A DNA stretch of 64,000 nt from contig NZ_JACJLC010000004.1 in the NCBI RefSeq assembly GCF_016901955.1, positions 1-64,000 of the forward strand, in the 5' to 3' direction. The DNA comes from Pseudoflavonifractor phocaeensis. GTDB lineage: Bacteria > Bacillota > Clostridia > Oscillospirales > Oscillospiraceae. How positions within the stretch are numbered: position 1 is the stretch's first letter; every line of letters begins with the position of its first letter. Below, in pieces: positions 43,581-51,567 of the stretch. Under the pieces are notes generated by a model that worked only from the letters and a program-made list of their open reading frames with translations, had not been told where the DNA came from and searched no databases. The position numbers and the translations under genes were made by a program.

Positions 43581-44018
43581 TCACCGGAAAGAAAACAACT
43601 TGTTTCGTATCCGTCCGGGCAATGCCCGAAACCAAAGGCGGCGGTACCGCCCCTTCAGGGTATGCAGGTAGGCCTGATAGGCAGAACTATCACAGGAGAC
43701 GTACGCCTCGCTCTGATCGGCATAAAATCCGGTCATGACCCCGATGATCCAAGATCGAGGCACCCGCTCCCGCCAGATCCGGTTGTCCCCGCAAATCAGA
43801 TAGGCCCCGTCCAGCACCTTCACCACCCGGTGAAGCACGTACTCTCCGGTGGGACGGCGGTAAAGGGCTACATCATAGGGTTTTAAGGGACCGCTGACAG
43901 CTTCGATGACCACGGTACTCTGCCGATGGTGGAGCAGCGGCTCCATACTGTCGCCCTCGGTATGAAAGAATCCCCGTCCCTGCTGGGCCAGAACCTGTTC
44001 AATAGTCTGTCTGGTCAC
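43581..44018 (-). CDS. Soluble S26/S24-type serine peptidase in RiPP operon
   Basis: A 145-residue peptidase-like protein. Ser24 lies in TEGDSMEPLL, His63 in VLHRVV and Asp78 in CGDNRIW, the Ser/His/Asp set of SipW/ER-type signal peptidases rather than Ser/Lys. No membrane helix is visible, unusual for S26. GTG 44018 gives the usual short N-terminus and overlaps PqqD by 20 bases; ATG 44060 is possible; neither has a good ribosome site, suggesting coupling. It could remove the leader of the peptide at 43343. Confidence 0.7.
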   Translation of the reverse strand: MTRQTIEQVLAQQGRGFFHTEGDSMEPLLHHRQSTVVIEAVSGPLKPYDVALYRRPTGEYVLHRVVKVLDGAYLICGDNRIWRERVPRSWIIGVMTGFYADQSEAYVSCDSSAYQAYLHTLKGRYRRLWFRALPGRIRNKLFSFR

Positions 44019-44280
44019 GGTCCAGGGCAAAGGAGATAGCTTGCAGAAAGGCCTCCACATCCCGGCAGGCAGTCTCTTGGTCTACTCCGTCATACATCTC
44101 CAGCGTTTTTGCCACCAGGTCCTCCCGGGTGGTGCCTCTCTCTATCATATTCCAGTAGAAGGCGCCGGTGGCATTGAGCCGGACCATACCGTTGAACTGC
44201 TGGCTGGCCTCTCCAATGGCGACGATCATGTGATCATCGCCCAACTTGCGCATCAGAAATCCCGGCTTTGCATGGATCAT
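43999..44280 (-). CDS. PqqD-like RiPP recognition protein
   Basis: A 93-residue PqqD-family protein with winged-helix pattern (GFLMRKLGDDHMIVAIGEAS ... VRLNATGAFYWNMIE ... TTREDLVAKTLEMYDGV). Such proteins bind precursor leaders and present them to the modifying enzyme. AGGAGG precedes the ATG by seven bases. It overlaps the kinase gene by 47 bases and the peptidase gene by 20. Confidence 0.82.
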   Translation of the reverse strand: MIHAKPGFLMRKLGDDHMIVAIGEASQQFNGMVRLNATGAFYWNMIERGTTREDLVAKTLEMYDGVDQETACRDVEAFLQAISFALDRDQTDY

Positions 44281-44980
44281 GGGCAGGCCTCCTCATTGTT
44301 TGATATGCCAGCTGGGCGGACGCCAGCTCCCGGTTACACCGGAGCAGATAGAACGGAACGGTATCCAACATGCGCTCCACCAAGGCCCAGAACCGGTCGA
44401 AATCCTGTTGGTCCTTTGGTAAAAGCATCTGGTGAAAGATCCGGCCCGTAACCTCCCTTGTTGACAGAGCCCTGATCTCATTGACAGGGCTCTGCTCCAA
44501 AAAGCATATCCCCGCAACCGGACACATCAGGTTGTCACCCAGCCGCTCCTTGCCCATCCATGGGGTTCCGAAAGCGTACAGGACCCCGTCCATAAAACGA
44601 AAGATGGGCTTGTCGCCGTTGACCACCTTGGCCCGGGATCCAAACTGCTCCAGCCACAGCTTCATGTGAGTGGTTTTCCCCACCCCACTGGGCGCGGCAA
44701 AGACATAAGCCACTCCATCCACAGCCACCACCGCGGCATGCATTAAAAAGGCGTCATACCGGGGCAATCGCATACAGATCTTCCGGTAGAGGCACAGGCT
44801 TTCACAATACCACAGATGGGAGTCTGGGTCTGCGGCCCGCTGGGCCTGAAGTTCCTCTTCTGTGGCCCGGACGGTAAACACAGGAGGCTGGTCGGTGAGA
44901 TAGGCGTGACAGAGATCGGAAACATAGGGGTACCGAGCGTCAATCCCTATGGGGATTCCGGCCAGCTTGATACGAAACAC
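44234..44980 (-). CDS. HPr-kinase-like protein of RiPP operon
   Basis: A 248-residue kinase-like protein. The P-loop is A96-PSGVGKTT (residues 97-104), preceded by LMHAAVVAVDG, and a later acidic NGDKPIFRF segment fits an HPr kinase C-domain. It lacks the HprK N-domain. Relatives in lasso-peptide clusters (ThcoK/PadeK type) phosphorylate the C-terminal serine of the precursor; the peptide at 43343 also ends in serine. First gene of the operon; GTG start with AAGGAG nine bases upstream. Confidence 0.75.
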   Translation of the reverse strand: MFRIKLAGIPIGIDARYPYVSDLCHAYLTDQPPVFTVRATEEELQAQRAADPDSHLWYCESLCLYRKICMRLPRYDAFLMHAAVVAVDGVAYVFAAPSGVGKTTHMKLWLEQFGSRAKVVNGDKPIFRFMDGVLYAFGTPWMGKERLGDNLMCPVAGICFLEQSPVNEIRALSTREVTGRIFHQMLLPKDQQDFDRFWALVERMLDTVPFYLLRCNRELASAQLAYQTMRRPAHDPCKAGISDAQVGR

Positions 44981-45032
44981 GAAAACCGACTCCTTGCAGG
45001 GCAGGCATAGTCAAACACAATTTACCAGTTCT

Positions 45033-45060
45033 ATTCTACCATTCGAATCCAGAATGTCAA
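45033..45060 (-). promoter_or_regulatory. Promoter of the RiPP operon
   Basis: TTGACA (45060-45055), a 16-base spacer and TAGAAT (45038-45033) on the minus strand, about 50 bases before the kinase start. Confidence 0.7.
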
Positions 45061-45143
45061 GTGATGAACAGCCTTTTGCAAATAAGTTGGCCCGCCTTGT
45101 GCAAATTCTGCCCATAGGTATCCTCAAGTGCTCCCAATGGATT

Positions 45144-45178
45144 GAGGGGGTGCGCCGCATTTTACGGCGCACCCCCTC
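45144..45178 (-). terminator. Hairpin after lysE-like gene
   Basis: A perfect 14-bp GC-rich stem (45144-45157 with 45165-45178), placed just after the LysE stop codon. There is no T tract on either side, so termination may be partial. Confidence 0.6.
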
Positions 45179-45182
45179 AGAA

Positions 45183-45794
45183 TCAAATCATCATTTGAAA
45201 AAACTTCCACAACAGTTTGCCCCCGTAGAAAATAATGATGATCCCGCAGACCACATTGATGACCCGGAGGATTTTATCATTGAACTTGGCAGAAAACAGG
45301 GAAATCAATACCGTAATACCGAAAAACCACAGAAAGGAAGCGGTAGAAGAGCCTAAAATCAGCTGGGTGCTCACCGCCCCAGGGTTATCAGCCCGGAAAC
45401 CGCCGAAGAGCATGGTGCCGTCCAGAATAGCCTGAGGATTGAACCATGTGACCACGCAGGCCCGGGCGGCCACCTTGGGCAGAGAGATATTCACATCCAC
45501 GCTGTGGTCCATGGTGGGCTTATCCCGCAGCAGGCCGATACCGATCCACACCACGATGGCGCCGCCCACCAGCAAAATCACCAGCTGGAGCCAGGTAAAC
45601 CGCTCCATCAGGGCCCCAATGCCAAAGAAGCAGGCCAGTGCCAGGGTGATATCAAAGAAAATCACGATCAGGGCCGTCAGCAGGGCCTTGTGCCGGGGCT
45701 GGGTGAGGGCAGAGTTGATGACAAACAGGTTCTGCATTCCGATGGGAGCCACATAGGCAAGACCTATGGTCAAACCGGTGAGATAGGGTGGCAT
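45183..45794 (-). CDS. LysE-family amino-acid exporter
   Basis: A 203-residue membrane protein with about six helices. It opens with LTIGLAYVAPIGMQNLFVIN, the LysE/ArgO N-terminal motif (G-P-x-G/GMQN type). It probably exports basic amino acids or related solutes. ATG 45794 follows AGGAGGGG by seven bases; the longer frame to 45830 would overlap the operator. It is divergent from an HxlR regulator with shared operators. Confidence 0.87.
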   Translation of the reverse strand: MPPYLTGLTIGLAYVAPIGMQNLFVINSALTQPRHKALLTALIVIFFDITLALACFFGIGALMERFTWLQLVILLVGGAIVVWIGIGLLRDKPTMDHSVDVNISLPKVAARACVVTWFNPQAILDGTMLFGGFRADNPGAVSTQLILGSSTASFLWFFGITVLISLFSAKFNDKILRVINVVCGIIIIFYGGKLLWKFFQMMI

Positions 45795-45831
45795 AGGATC
45801 CCCTCCTGAAAAAACTCTTTTCTTTTTCATG

Positions 45832-45894
45832 ACCTGGTAGTATTATATTACCTATATTTCCCCTACGCAAGAACGCAGATAAAAACTACCAGGT
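45832..45894. promoter_or_regulatory. Divergent promoter region with paired operators
   Basis: ACCTGGTAGT at 45832-45841 and its exact complement ACTACCAGGT at 45885-45894 flank the region. For lysE, TTGCGT, a 17-base spacer and TATAAT (45848-45843) form a promoter directly next to the left box. The right box abuts the hxlR ribosome site. Both are probable HxlR sites. Confidence 0.65.
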
Positions 45895-45911
45895 AAGGAG
45901 GAACTGACCTG

Positions 45912-46238
45912 ATGGCCGTCAACCACGACAACTGTCCCTGTATGGACTCCTGCCCCCTGAACCACGCTCTGGCCCTCATCGGCGGCAAATGGAAGATGCA
46001 GATCCTCTGTTCCCTTTACAACAACGGCCCCACCCGGTACAACCAGCTGAAAAAGACCCTGGACGGGGTGTCCAACACGGTGCTGGCCAACGCCCTGCGG
46101 GAGCTGGAGGAGGACGGCCTGGTGGAGCGTCAGGAGTACCTGGAGGTGCCGGTGCGGGTGGAGTACCGCATCACCGAACCCTGCCAGCGGCTCATCCCCA
46201 TCCTGGATGAGTTGGGCAACTGGAGCATGGAGCTGTAA
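45912..46238 (+). CDS. HxlR-family transcriptional regulator
   Basis: A 108-residue winged-helix protein with the family pattern CPLNHALALIGGKWKMQIL, RYNQLKKTLDGVSNTVLANALRELEEDGLVER and a wing ending EYRITEPCQRL. N-terminal cysteines (CPCMDSC) may sense redox or electrophiles, as in some HxlR proteins. It most likely controls the divergent LysE exporter. AAGGAGG precedes the ATG. Confidence 0.88.
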   Translation: MAVNHDNCPCMDSCPLNHALALIGGKWKMQILCSLYNNGPTRYNQLKKTLDGVSNTVLANALRELEEDGLVERQEYLEVPVRVEYRITEPCQRLIPILDELGNWSMEL

Positions 46239-46264
46239 AAAAAGCCGCGGGCGCTGCCCGCGGC
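46237..46264 (-). terminator. Terminator for small minus-strand gene
   Basis: A 9-bp stem GCCGCGGGC/GCCCGCGGC (46244-46252 with 46256-46264) with a T tract on the minus strand; it also lies directly after hxlR. Confidence 0.75.
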
Positions 46265-46275
46265 AATGAGTAATA

Positions 46276-46467
46276 TCAATCCTTATGAGTCATACAGAAC
46301 CTGACCTTGTTCCAAAAGGTATCCTTCTCATAGCCCTTGGACACCCGGAACTTCCACTCAGCGTCTCTGGCCCGCCTGCGGCAGACCTTCTCATCATGGG
46401 CCATCCATCCCCCGGGAATCAGGCTCTGGCTCATTTTGATCTGCATTCCGGTCAGTAAGAACAACAT
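46276..46467 (-). CDS. Small protein, unknown function
   Basis: A 63-residue basic protein I do not recognise. It begins MLFLLTGMQIKMSQSLIPGG, with no true membrane helix, then a charged part (RRRARDAEWKFRVSKGYEKD) and ends NKVRFCMTHKD. AAAGGAG lies seven bases before the ATG and a terminator follows, which supports expression. No partner gene is evident. Confidence 0.5.
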   Translation of the reverse strand: MLFLLTGMQIKMSQSLIPGGWMAHDEKVCRRRARDAEWKFRVSKGYEKDTFWNKVRFCMTHKD

Positions 46468-46593
46468 AGGGAGCTCCTTTCTATGTCAGTGCGGAAGGAC
46501 CTCTTGTCATCCTCAACATAGCAGAGAGAGCAAGGAAAGTCAAGGCTGGAGAAGCCCTGAAAACGCCGGTTTTCGGCGGTTAGGAGATGTTAT

Positions 46594-48780
46594 ATGGCAA
46601 AAACACTGGTTTTAGCGGAAAAGCCCTCGGTAGGTCGGGAATTGGCCCGGGTGCTGGGGTGTAAAAAATCCGGCGAGGGCTGCCTGGAGGGGGACCGGTA
46701 CATCGTTACCTGGGCCCTGGGCCATCTGGTGGAGCTGGCGCCCCCGGAGGATTACGACAAGGCCTGGGCCAAGTGGGACCTACTCACCCTGCCCATGCTG
46801 CCGGAGCGCATGAAAACGGTGGTCATTCCCCAGTCCGGGCGGCAGTTCCGTGCGGTGCAAACCCTCATGCGCCGGGGGGACGTGTCCGACCTGGTCATCG
46901 CCACCGATGCCGGCCGGGAGGGGGAACTGGTGGCCCGGTGGATCATGGAGAAGGCCGGGTGGAAGAAGCCGGCCCGCCGGCTGTGGATCTCCTCCCAGAC
47001 CGACAAGGCCATCCAGGAAGGGTTTGCCCACCTGCGCCCCGCCGCCGACTACGATAACCTGTACCACTCCGCCCGGGCCCGCAGCGTGGCCGACTGGGTG
47101 GTGGGCCTCAACGTGACCCGGGCCCTCACCTGCAAATACAACGCTCAGCTCTCCGCCGGGCGGGTCCAGACCCCCACTCTGGCCCTCATCGTGGACCGCG
47201 AGGAGGAGATCCGTCACTTCCAGCCCAAGGAATTCTACACCATTTCTGCAAAGTTAGACGGCTTTACAGCAACCTGGCGGGATCAGAACGGCCAAGCCCG
47301 TATTTTCGACAAGGAGCAAGCGGAAGCACTTGTCAGCAAATTGGCAGGCAAGCCCGCCCTGCTCACCGAGGTGAAACGGACCTGGAAGCAGACCCCGCCC
47401 CCGGCGGCCTACGACCTGACCGAGCTCCAGCGGGACGCCAACAAGAAGTACGCCTATTCCGCCAAGGAAACTCTCTCGGTCATGCAGAACCTGTACGAGG
47501 TCCACAAGATCCTCACCTACCCCCGCACCGACTCCCGGTATATCTCCGACGACGTGGTACCCACCCTGCCTGAGCGGCTGCGCAGCGTGATGATCGACGA
47601 ATACGCCCCCCTGGCCCGGCAGATCATGACTCACCGGCCCCTCCAAACCCGCTACCTGATAAACAACGCCAAGGTCAGCGACCACCACGCCATTATCCCC
47701 ACCGAGGAGCAGGTGGACCTGTGGCGGCTGTCCGGCCCGGAGCGCAACATCTTTGACCTGGTGGCCCGCCGGTTCCTGGCGGTGCTGCTGCCCCCCTTTG
47801 AGTACGAGGAGGTCACCCTAAGGCTGACCATCGACGGAGAGAGCTTCCACGCCCGGGGGAGGATCGTCAGGGAGCCGGGGTGGAAATCGGCCTATGACCG
47901 CACCTTCGCCCTGGAGGACGAGGAGGAAGCTGACCCGGAGGACCGGGAGCAATCCCTTCCCGACCTGCGCCAGGGAGACAAGCTACCGGTGCTGGGAACC
48001 AAGGTTATCGTGGGCAAGACCGCCCCTCCCAAGCGGTACACCGAGGCTACCCTGCTCACCGCCATGGAGCACCCAGCCGCCCAGGTCAGCGACAAGGCCC
48101 AGAGCAGGATCCTGGAGGAGACTGGCGGCCTGGGCACCCCTGCCACCCGGGCAGACATCATCGAAAAGCTGTTCTCCGCCTTCTATATTGAACGGCGGGG
48201 GAAAGAACTTGTCCCCACCTCCAAGGGGATCCAGGTGGTTGGGTTGGCCCCCGCCGACCTGCGCTCGGCCTCCCTCACCGCAAAATGGGAAAAGCGGCTG
48301 GGGGACATCGCCCAGGGTAAGGAGCGAGAGGACGCCTTTGTGGAAGAGATGCGGGGCTACGCCTCTCATCTGGTGTCAGAGGTGAAGGCCAGCGACGCCA
48401 CCTACACCCACGACAACGTGACCCGGGAAAAGTGTCCCGACTGCGGTAAGTTCCTGCTCAGCGTTAAGGGCAAGCGGGGCAAGCTGCTGGTGTGTCCCGA
48501 CCGGGAATGCGGTTACCGCCGCTCCGTGACCCAGACCACCAACGCCCGCTGCCCCAACTGCCACAAGAAAATGGAGCTGCGGGGGGAGGGCGACAAGCAG
48601 CTCTTTGCCTGCGTGTGCGGCTATCGGGAACGGCTCAGCGATTTCAAAAAGCGTCGTGAGTCCAAATCCGCCGGCAAAGGAGACGTGCGCCGCTACCTCC
48701 AGCAGCAGGAGCGGAACCAGGACACCGGCAATTCCGCCATGGCAGAACAGCTGAAAAAATGGCTGGAGCAAAATAAATAA
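46594..48780 (+). CDS. topB: DNA topoisomerase III (type IA)
   Basis: A 728-residue enzyme that cuts and passes single strands. The toprim start is KTLVLAEKPSVGRELA with ATDAGREGELVAR; the catalytic Tyr309 lies in LTYPRTDSRY. The C-terminus carries zinc-ribbon motifs (CPDCGKF ... CPDRECGY, CPNCHKK ... CVCGY). Length fits Firmicute TopB. It may be chromosomal rather than ICE-borne, since composition matches the core genome. Confidence 0.94.
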   Translation: MAKTLVLAEKPSVGRELARVLGCKKSGEGCLEGDRYIVTWALGHLVELAPPEDYDKAWAKWDLLTLPMLPERMKTVVIPQSGRQFRAVQTLMRRGDVSDLVIATDAGREGELVARWIMEKAGWKKPARRLWISSQTDKAIQEGFAHLRPAADYDNLYHSARARSVADWVVGLNVTRALTCKYNAQLSAGRVQTPTLALIVDREEEIRHFQPKEFYTISAKLDGFTATWRDQNGQARIFDKEQAEALVSKLAGKPALLTEVKRTWKQTPPPAAYDLTELQRDANKKYAYSAKETLSVMQNLYEVHKILTYPRTDSRYISDDVVPTLPERLRSVMIDEYAPLARQIMTHRPLQTRYLINNAKVSDHHAIIPTEEQVDLWRLSGPERNIFDLVARRFLAVLLPPFEYEEVTLRLTIDGESFHARGRIVREPGWKSAYDRTFALEDEEEADPEDREQSLPDLRQGDKLPVLGTKVIVGKTAPPKRYTEATLLTAMEHPAAQVSDKAQSRILEETGGLGTPATRADIIEKLFSAFYIERRGKELVPTSKGIQVVGLAPADLRSASLTAKWEKRLGDIAQGKEREDAFVEEMRGYASHLVSEVKASDATYTHDNVTREKCPDCGKFLLSVKGKRGKLLVCPDRECGYRRSVTQTTNARCPNCHKKMELRGEGDKQLFACVCGYRERLSDFKKRRESKSAGKGDVRRYLQQQERNQDTGNSAMAEQLKKWLEQNK

Positions 48781-48800
48781 GAGAGAAAAGAGGAGATAAC

Positions 48801-50186
48801 GTGGAAGCATTCAACCAATTCCTGACCTGGCTGGACGACTACATCTGGGGTATCCCCATGATCGTGCTGCTGCTGGGCACCCACCTGTTCATGACGGTGC
48901 GCACCGGCTTCATCCAGCGCAAGACCTTCACCGGCATTCGTCTATCGGTGACCCGTGACCCGGACGCCCCTGGCGACGTGAGCCAGTTCCAGGCCCTCAC
49001 CACCGCTCTGGCCTCCACCATCGGCACCGGCAACATCATCGGCGTGGGCACCGCCATCTTCCTGGGCGGTCCAGGTGCCGTGTTCTGGTGCTGGATCGCC
49101 GGTATCTTCGGCATCGCCACTAAGTATGCCGAATCTCTGATTGCCGTAAAGTACCGGGTGCGCACCCCCGACGGTAAGATGCAGGGCGGCGCCATGTACG
49201 CCCTGGAGCGGGGCCTGAACCTGAAGTGGTTGGCTATCCTCTTCGCCGCCTTGGCAACCCTGGCCTCTTTTGGCATCGGCTGCGGTACTCAGATCAACGC
49301 CATTGCAGAGGTAGTTGAGAATAACATTCCTCTTGGCATCCCTCCTATCGCCGTAGGCATCGTAGGCGGCATCTTCACCGCCATCGTTATCATCGGCGGC
49401 ATCAAGTCCATCGCCAGCGTGTGCGAGAAGCTGGTGCCCTTTATGGCCGTTTTCTATGTGCTGGGCTGCATCATCATCCTGGGCATCAACTATGACTTCA
49501 TCATTCCCGCCATCGCCGCCATCCTTAACCTGGCCTTCCAGCCCGGCGCTGTGGCCGGCGGCCTGGTGGGCCAGGGCCTGATGATCGCCATGCGCTTCGG
49601 CGTGGCCCGGGGCCTGTTCTCTAACGAGTCCGGCATGGGCTCCGCCCCCCTTGTGGCCTCCGCCGCCCAGACCCGCAACCCGGTGCGCCAGGCTCTGGTG
49701 TCCGCCACCGGCACCTTCTGGGATACCGTGGTGGTGTGTCTCATGACCGGCCTGGTGCTGGTGTCCACCATCATGAAAAACCCCGCCATCAACATGGATT
49801 CCATCGAAAACGGCGGCCAGCTTACCACCGCCGCCTTCTCCCAGATCCCCGTGCTGGGCCCCATCATTCTGGTCGTGGGCATCATCACCTTCGCCTGGTC
49901 CACCATTTTGGGCTGGTCCTACTATGGTGAGCGGTGCGCCCAGTATCTGTGGGGCAAAAAAGCCATCCTGGTCTATAAGATCATCTTTGTGGCCATCGTG
50001 GTGGTGGGCCCGGTGCTGGCCCTGGATCTGGTGTGGACCATCGCTGACATCCTCAACGCCTTCATGGCCATCCCCAACCTGATCGCAGTCCTGCTGCTGT
50101 CCAACGTCATCGCCAAGGACACCAAGTATTACCTCCAGCACCTGGACGAGGTGGACACCACCGAGATTCCCAGCGTGGATAAATAA
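48801..50186 (+). CDS. Sodium:alanine/glycine symporter (AgcS family)
   Basis: A 461-residue transporter with about 11 helices. Family marks are the GTGNIIGVGTAIFLGGPGA segment near residue 75 and the GLFSNESGMGSAPLV loop near 270. It imports alanine or glycine with sodium. Start is GTG with GAGGAG seven bases upstream. Confidence 0.92.
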   Translation: MEAFNQFLTWLDDYIWGIPMIVLLLGTHLFMTVRTGFIQRKTFTGIRLSVTRDPDAPGDVSQFQALTTALASTIGTGNIIGVGTAIFLGGPGAVFWCWIAGIFGIATKYAESLIAVKYRVRTPDGKMQGGAMYALERGLNLKWLAILFAALATLASFGIGCGTQINAIAEVVENNIPLGIPPIAVGIVGGIFTAIVIIGGIKSIASVCEKLVPFMAVFYVLGCIIILGINYDFIIPAIAAILNLAFQPGAVAGGLVGQGLMIAMRFGVARGLFSNESGMGSAPLVASAAQTRNPVRQALVSATGTFWDTVVVCLMTGLVLVSTIMKNPAINMDSIENGGQLTTAAFSQIPVLGPIILVVGIITFAWSTILGWSYYGERCAQYLWGKKAILVYKIIFVAIVVVGPVLALDLVWTIADILNAFMAIPNLIAVLLLSNVIAKDTKYYLQHLDEVDTTEIPSVDK

Positions 50187-50190
50187 CCGG

Positions 50191-50219
50191 TTGACATCTC
50201 TTTTCCACGGTGCTATGAT
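50191..50219 (+). promoter_or_regulatory. Riboflavin operon promoter
   Basis: TTGACA (50191-50196), a 17-base spacer and TATGAT (50214-50219), just before the FMN riboswitch. Confidence 0.8.
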
Positions 50220-50243
50220 AATTGCAACAAGTTCATACACAGT

Positions 50244-50438
50244 CTTCAGGGCAGGGTGAAATTCCCGATCGGCGGTAAAGTCCGCGAGCGCGTCAGCGCA
50301 GGATTTGGTGAGATTCCAAAACCGACAGTATAGTCTGGATGGAAGAAGACGCCGGCGGGTATGGTTTTTTAGCCAATCTTTTTATCCCGCCTGCACCTGT
50401 TTTCTCAGCGCCCCGAAGGTATTCGGGGCGCTTTTTTT
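50244..50438 (+). ncRNA. FMN riboswitch (RFN element) with terminator
   Basis: Conserved RFN segments are visible: AGGGCAGGGTGAAATTCCCG, CGGCGGTAAAGTCCGCGAGC, GGATTTGGTGAGATTCC and CCGACAGTATAGTCTGGATG (50244-50349). An expression-platform terminator (50407-50417 with 50422-50432, then T run) follows. FMN binding should stop transcription of ribD-E-BA-H. Confidence 0.96.
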
Positions 50439-50460
50439 GCCCCGGAAAGGAAGGGACACC

Positions 50461-51567
50461 ATGAACGATCAGCAATACATGGCCCTGGCCATCGACCTGG
50501 CCCGCCGGGGCATGGGCTGGACCAGCCCCAACCCGCTGGTGGGAGCAGTACTGGTGAAGGACGGCAGGCTCATCGGCCAGGGGTGGCACCAAAGGTGCGG
50601 CGGGCTCCACGCCGAGCGGGAAGCTCTGGCTGCCTGCACCGAGGACCCGGCGGGAGCCACCTTGTACGTCACCCTGGAGCCCTGCTGCCACCAGGGCCGC
50701 CAGCCTCCCTGCACCCAGGCGGTGCTGGAGGCGGGTATTTCCCGGGTGGTCATCGGCTCCCGGGACCCCAACCCCCTGGTCCACGGCAAGGGAGCCGCCC
50801 TGCTGCGGCAGGCAGGGGTGCGAGTGGAGGAAGACTTTATGCGGGGGGCGTGCGACGCCCTCAACCCAGTATTTTTCCACTACATCACCCACAAGACCCC
50901 CTATGTGGCCATGAAATACGCCATGACCGCCGACGGTAAAATCGCCTGCCATACCGGCCTGTCCCAGTGGGTCACCGGCGAGACCGCCCGGACCCACGTC
51001 CAGACCCTCCGCCACCAATACCGGGGCATTTTGGTGGGCATCGGCACAGTACTCCAGGACGACCCCCGGCTCACCTGCCGGATGGACGGAGGGCGGAATC
51101 CGGTACGGATCGTCTGCGACTCCCACCTGCGCATCCCCCTGGAGTCCAACCTGTGCCGCACCGCCGGAGAGGTACCCACCATCGTGGCCTGCGCCTCTCC
51201 CCCGCCCCAGAAAAAACAGGCCCTGGAGGACCTGGGGGTGACGGTGCTGGAGCTGCCCGGCCCCGACGGAAAGGTGGATCTGCCCACCCTCATGGCAGAG
51301 CTGGGAAAGCGGGAGATCGACGGCCTGCTGCTGGAGGGGGGCGGCGGTCTCAACGAGTCCATGCTGCGGCAGGGTTTGGTACACAAGGTATACTGCTACC
51401 TTGCCCCCAAGCTCTTCGGGGGAGCGGACGCCAAGAGCCCGGTGGAAGGCCGGGGGGTGGACTCCCCCAACCAGTGCTGGCGGCTGACCCCGCCGGTGTG
51501 CACCCCCATGGGGGAGGACCTGCTGCTGGAATATGAGGTGATACAGGATGTTCACAGGGATCATTGA
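50461..51567 (+). CDS. ribD: Riboflavin biosynthesis deaminase/reductase
   Basis: A 368-residue two-domain enzyme. The N-terminal deaminase has HAEREAL and the zinc motif TLEPCCHQGRQPPC; the C-terminal reductase starts near VAMKYAMTADGKIA. It converts the first pathway pyrimidine in two steps. ATG 50461 follows GGAAGGG and lies after the riboswitch terminator. It overlaps ribE by 20 bases. Confidence 0.95.
   Translation: MNDQQYMALAIDLARRGMGWTSPNPLVGAVLVKDGRLIGQGWHQRCGGLHAEREALAACTEDPAGATLYVTLEPCCHQGRQPPCTQAVLEAGISRVVIGSRDPNPLVHGKGAALLRQAGVRVEEDFMRGACDALNPVFFHYITHKTPYVAMKYAMTADGKIACHTGLSQWVTGETARTHVQTLRHQYRGILVGIGTVLQDDPRLTCRMDGGRNPVRIVCDSHLRIPLESNLCRTAGEVPTIVACASPPPQKKQALEDLGVTVLELPGPDGKVDLPTLMAELGKREIDGLLLEGGGGLNESMLRQGLVHKVYCYLAPKLFGGADAKSPVEGRGVDSPNQCWRLTPPVCTPMGEDLLLEYEVIQDVHRDH

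Noticed and set aside
46594-48780. topB as an ICE marker
   Set aside because: TopB is often on ICEs, but here composition matches the core genome and no conjugation genes are near.
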